This document shows positions 8,242 through 16,977 of a stretch of 33,875 nt of DNA, in pieces. Within the stretch, counting starts at the first letter, position 1. The number at the start of each line of letters is the position of its first letter. The notes under the pieces were generated by a model. The model saw nothing but the letters and a program-made list of their open reading frames with translations. It made no database searches and was not told where the DNA came from. Location: NCBI RefSeq assembly GCF_003852515.1, contig NZ_QAJK01000128.1:1-33875 (forward strand), in the 5' to 3' direction. Position numbers and translations under genes: made by a program. The stretch is from Variovorax sp. KBW07 (GTDB taxonomy: Bacteria > Pseudomonadota > Gammaproteobacteria > Burkholderiales > Burkholderiaceae_C).

Positions 8242-10080
8242 CTATCTGGCGAGCGCGACCTCGGCCATCGCCTGCAGCAGCGAGTCGGCCACCACCGGCT
8301 TGAACAACACCGGCACCTTCGATTCGCGCACCCGCTGCAAGCGCTCTGGCGCTGTCTCGCCGGTGATCAGCAGCAGCGGTGTCGCAGCACCCTGCTCCCC
8401 GTTCCTCTCTCCCTGCAATTGCTGGCTGAGGCGCAGGCCCGCATCGAGCCCGTCGGCGCCATCGGCCAGCCGGTAGTCGCACACCAGAAGGTCGAAGGGC
8501 CGGCCTTCGATGCTGGCCTGCCGCAGCGCAGCGGCGGCACCGGCCTCGTCGGCCACGGCATGGGCGTCGATGGCATGGGAGCGCAGCAGCCCCGTCATGG
8601 CTTCGCGGATTTCCAGTTCGTCGTCGAGCAGTAGCACGCGCCCCGGCAATGCGGGCCGGCCCTGCGGCTGGCGCTCGTTCCCGGCAGCCTCGATGGCGGC
8701 AGCCCGCGGAAACGGTCCGGCCAGCACGTTGGCCTGCGCGCTGGCCGCCGGCAGCACCACGCGAAAGTGCGTGCCCCGCCCCGGCCGCGAGTGCATCTGC
8801 ACCGGATGCCCCAGCAGCCGCGACAACCGCTGCACGATCGACAGGCCGATGCCCAGGCCGCGCGAACGGTCGCGGCCCGGATTGTTGATCTGGTAGAACT
8901 CCTCGAAGATCCGGTGCGACTGCTCCGGCGCAATGCCGATGCCGCTGTCGCGCACCTCGATCCACACCGCATCGCCACGGTCGCGCGCCGTGACCGTGAC
9001 GCCGCCGCGCGCGGTGTACTTGAGCGCGTTGTCCATCAGGTTCGACAGCAGGCGATGCAGCAGTTGCGGGTCGCTGCGCACCCACAGGCCGCTGGCGCGC
9101 ACGCGCAGCTGCAGTTGCTTCTGCTCGGCGCGCGCCGAGAAGGTGTGGTTGAGCGGCAGGAACAGCGCGTCCAGCTGCACCGGTTGCGGCACCGGCGTGA
9201 TCACCCCGGCATCGAGGCGCGACACGTCGAGCATGGTGTCGAGCGAAGCGCCCAGCGCATTCACCGCGCGCATCAGGCGCTCGGCGTTGCGGCCCTCGGG
9301 GCGGTCGCGCAGCTCGTTCTCGAGCGCGGCACCGAACAGCGCAATGGCGTGCAGCGGCTGGCGCAGGTCATGGCTGGCGGTGCCCAGGAAGCGGGTCTTT
9401 TCTTCGCTGGCGCGCTCGGTGGCGGCGATCTGCTCGCCCAGCCGCGCGGCGAGCGCCTCGTTCTCGAAACGCAGCATCAGCGATTCGGTGAGCAGCTTGT
9501 GCTGGCCGATGCCCGCGTGCAGGGTCAGCAGCAGGTAGGCGGCGCCGGCCGCCGCCAGGAACAGGTGCAGGCCGTCGCCCTGCCACGCCAGCGCGGTGAT
9601 CATGCCCAGCGACATCGGCATGGTGTAGCCGAACAGCGCGGCCTTCAGTGGCCAGAGCGACTGCGCCGCGCGCGCGCAGCTGCCCACGATGACGGCCATC
9701 AGCAGCGAGGTCATGGCCATGTTGTCGTGCGGCACGATGAGCCAGGGCACAACCGCCGTGACCATGCTCACCAGCGTGACCATGCGCGAGATCTTCCGCG
9801 CCCAGTACGAGCTTTCCTGCGCGGGCCTCGACGGGTTCCAGCGCGGCGTGAAGAACACGTAGATGTCGGCCATCAGCAACCCGGCCAGCCAGAACAGCAG
9901 GCTCGGGTCTTTCAGCTGCGAATAGATGATGCTGCCGAACACCACCACGAAGGCCATGTGGGTCAGCGTCGACGCGCCGTAGGTGGCGTAGACCGAGGCC
10001 ACGTGCTCGCGCAGCACCCGCTGTCCGAGCAGGTGGTCGGCGGACGGCTGAGCGTTCGACGCCACGGCCGGCCCGTTCAA
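8242..10080 (-). CDS. Hybrid sensor histidine kinase with C-terminal receiver
   Basis: The product is about 612 residues. Its N-terminal membrane region (about 35-190) has several hydrophobic segments, followed by a coiled linker. The HisKA H-box is SHDLRQPLHAIALF (His near 237). HATPase boxes are N (NLMDNALKYT), G1 (DSGIGIA) and G2 (GLGIGLSIVQRL). A receiver domain (RVLLLDDELEIREAM) has its phospho-acceptor Asp in VCDYRL near 535. No periplasmic sensor domain is evident, so sensing is probably by the membrane segments. The open frame has no ATG near the expected start. A TTG at 10080 overlaps the regulator's TGA (TTGA), and a GTG at 10065 is the alternative. The signal is unknown. Confidence 0.88.
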   Translation of the reverse strand: MNGPAVASNAQPSADHLLGQRVLREHVASVYATYGASTLTHMAFVVVFGSIIYSQLKDPSLLFWLAGLLMADIYVFFTPRWNPSRPAQESSYWARKISRMVTLVSMVTAVVPWLIVPHDNMAMTSLLMAVIVGSCARAAQSLWPLKAALFGYTMPMSLGMITALAWQGDGLHLFLAAAGAAYLLLTLHAGIGQHKLLTESLMLRFENEALAARLGEQIAATERASEEKTRFLGTASHDLRQPLHAIALFGAALENELRDRPEGRNAERLMRAVNALGASLDTMLDVSRLDAGVITPVPQPVQLDALFLPLNHTFSARAEQKQLQLRVRASGLWVRSDPQLLHRLLSNLMDNALKYTARGGVTVTARDRGDAVWIEVRDSGIGIAPEQSHRIFEEFYQINNPGRDRSRGLGIGLSIVQRLSRLLGHPVQMHSRPGRGTHFRVVLPAASAQANVLAGPFPRAAAIEAAGNERQPQGRPALPGRVLLLDDELEIREAMTGLLRSHAIDAHAVADEAGAAAALRQASIEGRPFDLLVCDYRLADGADGLDAGLRLSQQLQGERNGEQGAATPLLLITGETAPERLQRVRESKVPVLFKPVVADSLLQAMAEVALAR

Positions 10081-10796
10081 TGCAGGGTGCTGATCAACTG
10101 GGCGCGCGAACGCATGCCGAACAGCAGCAGGATGGTCGAGACGTGGTTCTTCACCGTGCCCTCGCTCAGGTTGGCGAGCTGGGCAATTTCCTTGTTGGCC
10201 TTGCCTTCGAGCACCCACTGCAGAACCTGCATCTGGCGCGGCGTGAGCTCCTGCCAGGCGCTGGCATGCGCAAACTCCGCATAGCCCGAGAGCGACTTCG
10301 AGGCGGCGCGCGGCGGCGGTGGCGCCGCGCCGGGGTCGAGCAGGCCGCAGGCTCGGATGAAGCTCACCACCTCCTTCAGGTCGGCCGACTTGGGCAGGAA
10401 GGCGCTGGCGCCGAGCGCGAGCACGCCTTGCGCCAGCGTGCTGTTGCCGGTGCCCGAAAGCACCACGATGCGCGCGGCGGGAAAACGCAGGCGGAACTCG
10501 GCCAGGCCGCTCAGCCCGCGCGTGTCGGGCAGCGCCAGGTCGAGCAGCACGAGCCCGATGGACGCCTGGTGGGTTTCGTACAGCGCCAGCGCATCGGCGA
10601 CGTTGCCGGCCTCGAAGACCTCGATCTGCGCACCGGACGAAGTGGCCTGCGCCTGCACCAGCGCGCAGACGCCGAGGCGAAGCAGGTCGTGGTCGTCCAC
10701 GACGAGGATGGCGGTCGCCGCGCGCGCGGGGGGAGCAGCGTCCGCGGCGGTGGACGAGGGCGTGGAAGGCGTGGAAGAAGGGTCGTAGGAAGCCAC
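10077..10796 (-). CDS. NarL/LuxR-family response regulator
   Basis: This 239-residue regulator has a disordered Ser/Pro/Ala N-terminus (1-27) and a receiver domain with the acidic pair VVDDHD (33-36), phospho-acceptor Asp86 in LLDLALPD and conserved Lys in FLPKSAD. A Pro-rich linker leads to a C-terminal LuxR-type HTH (about 184-237: LTPRQMQVLQWVLEGKANKEIA, then SEGTVKNHVSTI). It precedes the hybrid kinase and overlaps it by 4 bp, implying translational coupling and a cognate pair. Targets are not evident in the window. Confidence 0.93.
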   Translation of the reverse strand: MASYDPSSTPSTPSSTAADAAPPARAATAILVVDDHDLLRLGVCALVQAQATSSGAQIEVFEAGNVADALALYETHQASIGLVLLDLALPDTRGLSGLAEFRLRFPAARIVVLSGTGNSTLAQGVLALGASAFLPKSADLKEVVSFIRACGLLDPGAAPPPPRAASKSLSGYAEFAHASAWQELTPRQMQVLQWVLEGKANKEIAQLANLSEGTVKNHVSTILLLFGMRSRAQLISTLH

Positions 10797-10841
10797 GCGC
10801 TGGATCTTAGCGGCGCATCGGGATGGCGACAGTGCCCTAAG

Positions 10842-10865
10842 TCATGGCAAAGCTCATGGCGAAAC
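10842..10865. promoter_or_regulatory. Tandem repeat upstream of the two-component operon
   Basis: TCATGGCAAAGC is followed directly by TCATGGCGAAAC (10 of 12 identical, 12-bp period). It lies 46 bp upstream of the regulator start and 119 bp upstream of the Mpo1-like start. Tandem arrangement of about one helical turn suits a regulator-binding site, possibly autoregulatory. This is inferred from position only. Confidence 0.3.
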
Positions 10866-10983
10866 GGGGCCGATGTAGCCCTTCGGTACTCGTTGATTGC
10901 GCTTGCCATGCCGCTTTGCAGTGGGCACCATCGCCACCATCACGTACACACCGCCGCATCGAACGGCGCACCGGAGACCTGCC

Positions 10984-11448
10984 ATGACGCACACAGCCGC
11001 CGCCCCGTTGGCATCGAGCGACCGCAAGGTCGACCGCCTGCTCGCCCACTACGAAGAGAGCCACCGCAACCCAGCCAACGAGCTGATCCACTTCGTGGCC
11101 ATCCCGGCCATCATGCTGAGCATCGTCGGGCTGCTGTTCGCGATCCACCCGTGGGTGGCCTATGTGTTCGTGGCGGCCAGCCTCGTCTACTACGCACTGC
11201 TGCGCGCCCCGGCGTTTCTCCTGACGATGCTGGTGCTGACCGCGCTGGCCCTTGCGCTGGTGCATGCGATGGGCGGGCTGGTGCTGCCGGTGTCGGCGGC
11301 CATCTTCGTGGTGGCCTGGATCTTCCAGTTCGTCGGCCACAAGCTGGAGGGCAAGAAGCCCTCGTTCTTCGAAGACATCCAGTACCTGTGGGTCGGTCCG
11401 CTCTTCGTGCTGTCGAAGCTGTTCCTGAAGCTCGGCATCCGCTGGTAG
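10984..11448 (+). CDS. Mpo1-like / DUF962 membrane protein
   Basis: The 154-residue protein has the DUF962 signatures LAHYEESHRNPANELIHFVAIP (His22, His27, His36) and QFVGHKLEGKKPSFF (His119), around four hydrophobic helices. Yeast Mpo1 of this family is an iron(II)-dependent dioxygenase in alpha-oxidation of 2-hydroxy fatty acids, using conserved histidines. Bacterial members are largely uncharacterised. The ATG at 10984 has GGAG at a good distance (10973-10976); a longer upstream frame lacks this. It is divergent from the two-component operon. Confidence 0.88.
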   Translation: MTHTAAAPLASSDRKVDRLLAHYEESHRNPANELIHFVAIPAIMLSIVGLLFAIHPWVAYVFVAASLVYYALLRAPAFLLTMLVLTALALALVHAMGGLVLPVSAAIFVVAWIFQFVGHKLEGKKPSFFEDIQYLWVGPLFVLSKLFLKLGIRW

Positions 11449-11455
11449 GTTTTCT

Positions 11456-11481
11456 TCGGCCACCCCGCACACCGGGGCCGA
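11456..11481 (+). terminator. Weak hairpin after the Mpo1-like gene
   Basis: CCCCG (11463-11467) pairs with CGGGG (11473-11477) around CACAC, and TCGG (11456-11459) pairs with CCGA (11478-11481) across a 3-base bulge. There is no T-tract, so termination is uncertain. The rest of the spacer to 11705 holds another small hairpin (11507-11525) and no gene that I can support. Confidence 0.3.
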
Positions 11482-11705
11482 AACGCAATTCGCGCCGGCC
11501 GCTCCGGCTCCCCACGCGCGGGAGCGTGCGCACGCCCCTCGCCCGGGTGAACCCTTAGGCCTGATGGAGCGCATCACGTTTTCTGATTGGAACTCGTGGG
11601 GGGTGTCATGCACGATGCCAGCCGGCAAGCCGAAGCACTCGCCATGAAGCGCGCGGCCTGTTGCACCTGCCCCCGACGGGCAGCACAAAACCAATGGAGA
11701 CATCA

Positions 11706-13049
11706 ATGCCACACCGCTTCTTCAAGCTCCGCGCCGCCGCGCTCTCGTTTTCGCTGGCCGCCTGCATGGCGGGTGCCGCGCAGGCCGGCACCGTCACCGT
11801 GGTCACGTCGTTCCCCAAGGAGCTGACGCAGGCCTACAAGGTGGCGTTCGAGAAGGCCAACCCGGGCATCAAGCTGGAAATACTGAACAAGAGCACGGTG
11901 CAGGGCATTTCCTATGTGCGCGAGCTTCCGGTGGGCCAGCGGCCCGACATCTTCTGGGCCTCGGCCCCCGATGCCTTCGAGGTGCTGGCCGGCCAGAAGC
12001 TGCTGGAGAACGTGGCGGCGCAGGCCAACAAGGCCGTGCCCGAGAAGGTCGGCAACTACCCCATCAACAACCCGCAGGGCCTGTACCTGGGGCAGGCGCT
12101 GGCGGGCTACGGCCTGATGTGGAACACCCGCTACATGGCCGCCAACAAGCTGCCCGCGCCGGCCCAGTGGAGCGACCTGATGAAGCCGGTGTACTTCGGC
12201 CATGCGGCCATGAGCGCGCCCTCGCGCTCGGGCACCACGCACCTGACCGTCGAGACGCTGCTGCAGGGCGAAGGCTGGGACAAGGGCTGGAACCAGCTGC
12301 TGCAGATTTCGGGCAACAGCGCGGCCATTACCGAGCGCAGCTTCGGCGTGCCCGATGGCGTGAACAACGGGCAGTTCGGCATCGGCCTGGTGATCGACTT
12401 CTTCGGCCTGGCCGGCAAGTTCTCGGGCTTTCCGGTGGAGTTCGTCTACCCCGACGTGACGGCCGTGGTGCCAGCCAACATCGGCCTCATCAGCGGCAGC
12501 AAGAACCCAGAGGAGGCGCGCAAGTTCATCGCCTACAGCGTGTCGACCGAAGGCCAGCTGCTGCTGCTTGACCCGAAGATCTCGCGGCTGCCGGTGCTGC
12601 CGCCATCGGCGCTGGGCGGAAAGGTGCCGCCCGCGTACCCGAACCCGTTCGAGATCGCCAAGCGGGCCAAGGTGCACTTCGACTCCGACCTGTCCGAAGC
12701 CCGCTACAACGTGGTGTCTTCGATGTTCGACCAGACCATCACCTTCCGCCACAAGGAGCTGAAGGCCGCCACCAAGGCGATCCACGACGCCACCGCGGCA
12801 CTGGCCAAAAAGCCAAACGCTCAAGGACAAGCCTTGCTGAAGCAGGCGCGCGACCTGGCCTTCACGCCGCTGGTGGGCACGTCGATGGCCAACGACAAGG
12901 AGTTCCTGGCGCTGTTCACCTCCAACAAGAAAGACGCGGCCTCGAACAAGCAGGTCACCGGCCTGGAAGACCGCTGGAACACCCAGGCGCGCGACAACTA
13001 CGAACGCGCCCGGGGCTTCGCCGAACAGGCGCTGGCCACCGCCCGCTGA
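11706..13049 (+). CDS. ABC transporter periplasmic substrate-binding protein
   Basis: This 447-residue family 1 (iron(III)/PgtC-like) extracellular solute-binding protein has a signal peptide (MPHRFFKLRAAALSFSL..., cleavage near AQA-G). The mature start TVTVVTSFPKELTQAYKVAFE is followed by RPDIFWASAPDAFEVL. The ATG at 11706 is chosen because GGAG lies 6 bp upstream; in-frame starts at 11661 (TTG) and 11694 would precede the signal peptide. It is first in an operon with permease, ATPase and LysR regulator. The family binds ferric iron, phosphonates, phosphoglycerate or similar ligands. The sequence does not tell me which. Confidence 0.9.
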   Translation: MPHRFFKLRAAALSFSLAACMAGAAQAGTVTVVTSFPKELTQAYKVAFEKANPGIKLEILNKSTVQGISYVRELPVGQRPDIFWASAPDAFEVLAGQKLLENVAAQANKAVPEKVGNYPINNPQGLYLGQALAGYGLMWNTRYMAANKLPAPAQWSDLMKPVYFGHAAMSAPSRSGTTHLTVETLLQGEGWDKGWNQLLQISGNSAAITERSFGVPDGVNNGQFGIGLVIDFFGLAGKFSGFPVEFVYPDVTAVVPANIGLISGSKNPEEARKFIAYSVSTEGQLLLLDPKISRLPVLPPSALGGKVPPAYPNPFEIAKRAKVHFDSDLSEARYNVVSSMFDQTITFRHKELKAATKAIHDATAALAKKPNAQGQALLKQARDLAFTPLVGTSMANDKEFLALFTSNKKDAASNKQVTGLEDRWNTQARDNYERARGFAEQALATAR

Positions 13050-13067
13050 CCGACACGGGAACCACAC

Positions 13068-14876
13068 ATGTCCACAACGACCGCCGGCACCGCGCCGGCC
13101 GCGCCAGGCTGGCGCTTGTTTTCCGGCAACGTGCGGCCCGGCGCATGGCTGGCCGGCGCCTTGGTGCTCGGCTTTCTCCTGCTCTTCCTGGTGCTGCCGG
13201 TGGGGCGGGTTTTCTACACGGCCTTCGTCGATGCCGACGGCGGCCTGACCTTCGGCCACTTCGGCGCCTTCTTCGACCAGGGGCTGATGCGCGAATCGTT
13301 CTTCAACAGCCTGTTCGTGGCCACCGCGTCGGCGCTGTTCGCGGCACTGATCGCGGTGCCGCTGGCCTACTTCACGGTGCGCTTCCAGTTTCGCGGCGCG
13401 ATGCTGATCCAGACGCTGGGCGTGCTTCCGCTGATCATGCCGCCCTTCGTGGGGGCGGCGGCCATGCAGCTGATCTTCGGGCGCTCGGGCTCGCTGAACC
13501 TGCTGCTGAACGAGCACTTCGGCGTCACGCTGCCCATCATGGAAGGGCTCAACGGCGTGATCTTCGTGGAGGCCATCCACTACTTTCCGTTCATCCTGAT
13601 GAACCTGACGGTGGCGCTGCGCAACATCGACGGCGCCATGGAAGAAGCGGCGCTGAACCTCGGCTGCACCGGCTGGCGCCTGTTCTGGCGCGTGATCTTT
13701 CCGCTCGCCATGCCGGGCTTCGTGGCCGGCGCCTCGCTGGTGTTCGTGAAGGTGTTCGACGACCTGGGCACGCCGCTGGTGCTGGGCCAGACCAACATGC
13801 TGGCGCCGCAGGCCTACCTGCGCATCACGCAGGTGGGGCTGGAAGACCCGCTGGGCTACGTCATCAGCGTGATCATGATCGTGTTCTCGATCACCGCGAT
13901 GGCGCTGTCGGCGCGCATGCTGGCCGGCAAGGACTACTCGACAATCCAGAAGGGCGGCGCCAGCATCGCCAAGCGACAGCTGTCGCCGCTGGGCTCGTTC
14001 GCGGCCTACGGCTGGATCTTCCTGGTGCTGCTGATCGTGCTGAGCCCGCACCTGGGCGTGCTGCTGCTGTCGCTGGCCCAGGTGTGGAGCTTCTCGCCGC
14101 TGCCTGACGCCTACACGCTGGCGCACTACGAGACCGTGTTCCACGACGCGGGCGGCATGATGAAGAACACGCTGCTGTACTGCGGCCTGGCCGCGGGCCT
14201 GGACGTGCTGCTGGGCGTGACCATCGCCTACCTGATGCTGCGCACCACGCTGCCGGCGCGCAAGTGGCTCGACTGGATTGCCACGGCCTCGCTGGCGGTG
14301 CCGGGCATCGTGCTGGCCATCGGCTACCTGCGGCTGTTCAAGGGCGTCACGGTGCCGGGCACCGACACGCTGCTGACCAGCACCTGGATCGTGATCATGC
14401 TGGCCTACGCGGTGCGCCGCCTGCCCTACGCGTTGCGCTCCTGCGTGGCCGCGCTGCAGCAGATCCACGTGTCGCTGGAAGAAGCGGCCGAGAGCCTGGG
14501 CGCCACCAAGATGCGCACCATCCAGCGCGTGCTGGTGCCGCTGATGGCGGGCGGCATCCTGGCCGGCTTCGTCACCAGCTTCATCACGGCGGCGGTGGAA
14601 CTGTCGGCCACCATTTTGCTGTCGTCGGCCGAGTCGCAGGCGCCCATGAGCTACGGCATCTACCTGTACATGCAGAGCGTGGCCGGCCGCGGGCCGGGCG
14701 CCGCGCTGGGCGTGCTGGCGATCGCGGTGGTGGCACTGGGCACGTACCTGTCGCACGTGGTGGTCGAGCGCACCGGCAGGCGGCTCGCCGAGCGGCCGGT
14801 CGACGAGGCGCTGCCCCCTCTTCCCGCAATGCCCACGACGCCCCTGCCCGCCACCGCCCCGGCGGTCAAGATCTGA
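13068..14876 (+). CDS. ABC transporter permease, fused two-domain (FbpB-like)
   Basis: The 602-residue protein contains two binding-protein-dependent permease domains in tandem. Each carries an EAA loop that contacts the ATPase: EEAALNLGCTGWRLFWRV (about 193-210) and EEAAESLGATKMRTIQRV (about 475-492). About a dozen transmembrane segments are visible. The fusion supplies both halves of the channel from one gene, as in FbpB-type iron transporters. It begins 18 bp after the binding-protein gene and ends 13 bp before the ATPase. The tail after the last helix is Pro/Ala-rich and probably disordered. Confidence 0.94.
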   Translation: MSTTTAGTAPAAPGWRLFSGNVRPGAWLAGALVLGFLLLFLVLPVGRVFYTAFVDADGGLTFGHFGAFFDQGLMRESFFNSLFVATASALFAALIAVPLAYFTVRFQFRGAMLIQTLGVLPLIMPPFVGAAAMQLIFGRSGSLNLLLNEHFGVTLPIMEGLNGVIFVEAIHYFPFILMNLTVALRNIDGAMEEAALNLGCTGWRLFWRVIFPLAMPGFVAGASLVFVKVFDDLGTPLVLGQTNMLAPQAYLRITQVGLEDPLGYVISVIMIVFSITAMALSARMLAGKDYSTIQKGGASIAKRQLSPLGSFAAYGWIFLVLLIVLSPHLGVLLLSLAQVWSFSPLPDAYTLAHYETVFHDAGGMMKNTLLYCGLAAGLDVLLGVTIAYLMLRTTLPARKWLDWIATASLAVPGIVLAIGYLRLFKGVTVPGTDTLLTSTWIVIMLAYAVRRLPYALRSCVAALQQIHVSLEEAAESLGATKMRTIQRVLVPLMAGGILAGFVTSFITAAVELSATILLSSAESQAPMSYGIYLYMQSVAGRGPGAALGVLAIAVVALGTYLSHVVVERTGRRLAERPVDEALPPLPAMPTTPLPATAPAVKI

Positions 14877-14889
14877 AACAAGGCCCTCC

Positions 14890-15975
14890 ATGAAAAAAGT
14901 ACCCGTCCAGTGCCGCAACGTGCGGCTCGCCTACGGCGCGACCGAAGTCCTGAAAGACGTCAACATCGACGTCGAGCCCGGCGAGTTCTTCGCCCTGCTC
15001 GGGCCCTCGGGCTCGGGCAAGTCGACCCTGCTGCGCCTGATTGCCGGCTTCAACCGCCACCAGCACGGCGAAGTGCTGATCGACGGCAAGGACGTGAGCA
15101 ACAAGGCGCCGTGGGAACGCAACGTCGGCATGGTGTTCCAGAGCTATGCGCTGTGGCCGCACATGTCGGTGTGGGACAACGTGGCCTTCGGGCTGGTCGA
15201 GCGCAAGGCGCCCAAGGCCGTCATCAAGGAGAAGGTGACGGCCGCGCTCGAACTGGTGGGGCTGATGCAATACGCGCAGCGCCGCCCGAGCCAGCTGTCG
15301 GGCGGCCAGCAGCAGCGCGTGGCGCTGGCCCGCACCATCGTCATCGAGCCGCAGGTGCTGCTGCTCGACGAGCCGCTGTCCAACCTCGACAAGACCCTGC
15401 GCGTGCAGATGCGCCAGGAGCTGCTGGCCATGCAGCGCCGCCTGGGGCTGACCACCATCTTCGTCACGCACGACCAGGAAGAGGCCATGACCACGGCCGA
15501 CCGCATGGCCGTGCTCGACAAGGGCGTGGTGCAGCAGGTCGGCGCGCCGGCCACGCTGTACGACTACCCGGTGAACACCTTCGTGGCGAACTTCGTGGGC
15601 ACCATGAACCTGCTCGAAGGCAAGGTGCGCTCGCGGCGCGGCGACACGCTGTCGCTGGACGTCGACGGCGTGGGCGAGCTGCACTTTCCGCTGCCATCCG
15701 ACGCGCCGGAGGCCGACACCATCCAGGTCAGCTTCAGGCCGCACTCGCTGCGCGTGGACGTGGCCGACGCCGCGCACGACGCCCGCTACGTGTGGGTGCC
15801 GGGCACGGTGGAGGCCAGCGAGTTCCTGGGCGAGTTCACGCGGTACCGCGTGCGCGTGGGCCACCAGAACCTGGCGGTCGACCACCCGCACCACATGGGG
15901 CTGTCGAAGTTTCCGGTCGGCGGCGCGGTGAGCCTCGGCATCGAGCCTTCGCAAGTGCGCATGTTCGGCGCCTGA
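14890..15975 (+). CDS. ABC transporter ATP-binding protein (FbpC/PotA-like)
   Basis: This 361-residue ATPase energises the neighbouring permease. Visible motifs are Walker A GPSGSGKST (about 38-46), Q-loop MVFQSYALWPHMSVWDN (about 80-96), ABC signature LSGGQQQRVALAR (about 136-148), Walker B VLLLDEP and H-loop FVTHDQEEAM. A C-terminal TOBE region (about 245-361, with IQVSFRPHSLRVD) marks it as an importer ATPase of the iron/polyamine type. It starts 13 bp after the permease. Confidence 0.95.
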   Translation: MKKVPVQCRNVRLAYGATEVLKDVNIDVEPGEFFALLGPSGSGKSTLLRLIAGFNRHQHGEVLIDGKDVSNKAPWERNVGMVFQSYALWPHMSVWDNVAFGLVERKAPKAVIKEKVTAALELVGLMQYAQRRPSQLSGGQQQRVALARTIVIEPQVLLLDEPLSNLDKTLRVQMRQELLAMQRRLGLTTIFVTHDQEEAMTTADRMAVLDKGVVQQVGAPATLYDYPVNTFVANFVGTMNLLEGKVRSRRGDTLSLDVDGVGELHFPLPSDAPEADTIQVSFRPHSLRVDVADAAHDARYVWVPGTVEASEFLGEFTRYRVRVGHQNLAVDHPHHMGLSKFPVGGAVSLGIEPSQVRMFGA

Positions 15976-15991
15976 CGACGCGCCGACGCCG

Positions 15992-16870
15992 ATGGAACTG
16001 CACCAGATCCGCGCCTTCGTGGCGGTGGCGCGCGTGGGCAACGTGACGCGGGCGGCCGACGCGCTGTGCGTCACGCAGCCCGCCGTCACCGCGCAGATCA
16101 AGGGCCTGGAATCCAGCCTTGGCGTGGCCCTGTTCGACCGCACCGGCGGACGCATGACGCTCACGCGCGCCGGCGACCGGTTGCTGCCGCAGGCCGAAGC
16201 GCTGCTGAGCGCCGCCAGTGAGTTGAAGGGCGCGGCGCGCAACATGCAGGGCGAGCTCAGCGGGCGCATCGACCTGGGCTTGCCGGGCGAGTCGCCCGAG
16301 TTCCTGCGCACGGGCAGCCTGTCGGTCGCGGTGCAACGCAGCCTGCCGCTGGTGGAGCTGCACACGCGCACCCATGCGGTGGGCCACTTGCTGGACCAGG
16401 TGCGCGGCGGCGGGCTGGCGGGCGCCTTCACCATCGGCGTGCATCCGCCGCGCGACCTGCAGTGGATTGCGCTGCGCTCGGTCTGCTACCGCATCGCCTT
16501 TCCGCCGCGGATGGCGGCCGAAATGCAGCGCGGCGGCTGGCGCGTGCTGGCCGGGCTGCCGTGGGTGGACGGCACGGCGGAGTCGCACGTGCACCAGATG
16601 CTGCGAGGCCTGTTCGAGCAGCAGGGGCTGGCGCCCAATGTCGTGATGCGCAGCGACGACACCAGCTCGCTGGAAACCTTCGTGCGCGCCGGCAGCGCCT
16701 GCGCCCTGCTGCGCGAGGAAGTCGCCGTACCGGGCGTGGAACGCGGCGACTGGGTGGTGTGGGGCCACGCCCGCGTGGACGCCCAGCTGTACTTCAGCAG
16801 CGCGGCGGAACGCGCGAGCGACCCGCTGGTCGTGGCGCTGGCTTCGGCGGTTCAGTCGGTCTGGGCCTGA
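15992..16870 (+). CDS. LysR-family transcriptional regulator
   Basis: The 292-residue regulator has an N-terminal HTH (MELHQIRAFVAVARVGNVTR, then TQPAVTAQIKGLESSLGVALFDR, residues 1-55) and a C-terminal effector domain. It lies 16 bp after the ATPase on the same strand and is probably part of the transporter operon. This is less usual than the divergent placement of LysR genes and would make the regulator rise with its own transport system. The effector is unknown. Confidence 0.9.
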   Translation: MELHQIRAFVAVARVGNVTRAADALCVTQPAVTAQIKGLESSLGVALFDRTGGRMTLTRAGDRLLPQAEALLSAASELKGAARNMQGELSGRIDLGLPGESPEFLRTGSLSVAVQRSLPLVELHTRTHAVGHLLDQVRGGGLAGAFTIGVHPPRDLQWIALRSVCYRIAFPPRMAAEMQRGGWRVLAGLPWVDGTAESHVHQMLRGLFEQQGLAPNVVMRSDDTSSLETFVRAGSACALLREEVAVPGVERGDWVVWGHARVDAQLYFSSAAERASDPLVVALASAVQSVWA

Positions 16871-16977
16871 GCGCCGGGCCTTCCCGGCCCTTCAGACTGG
16901 CTGCCACGCAGGCGGCCGGGCCTTGCGCCGGTCGGCGGGGTCCTACCCAGCCCCCAGGCAAGTGAGCACTGTTTCAC

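Noticed and set aside
11507-11525. GCTCCC/GGGAGC hairpin in the spacer before the transporter operon
   Set aside because: A 6-bp GC stem with a 7-base loop is expected by chance at this base composition, and there is no T-tract or positional signal.
11703-14918. 1071-codon open frame on the minus strand across the transporter operon
   Set aside because: It is antisense to three genes with unmistakable ABC-transporter motifs. Its translation is Arg/His/Gln-rich without domains, a usual artefact of GC-rich codon use.
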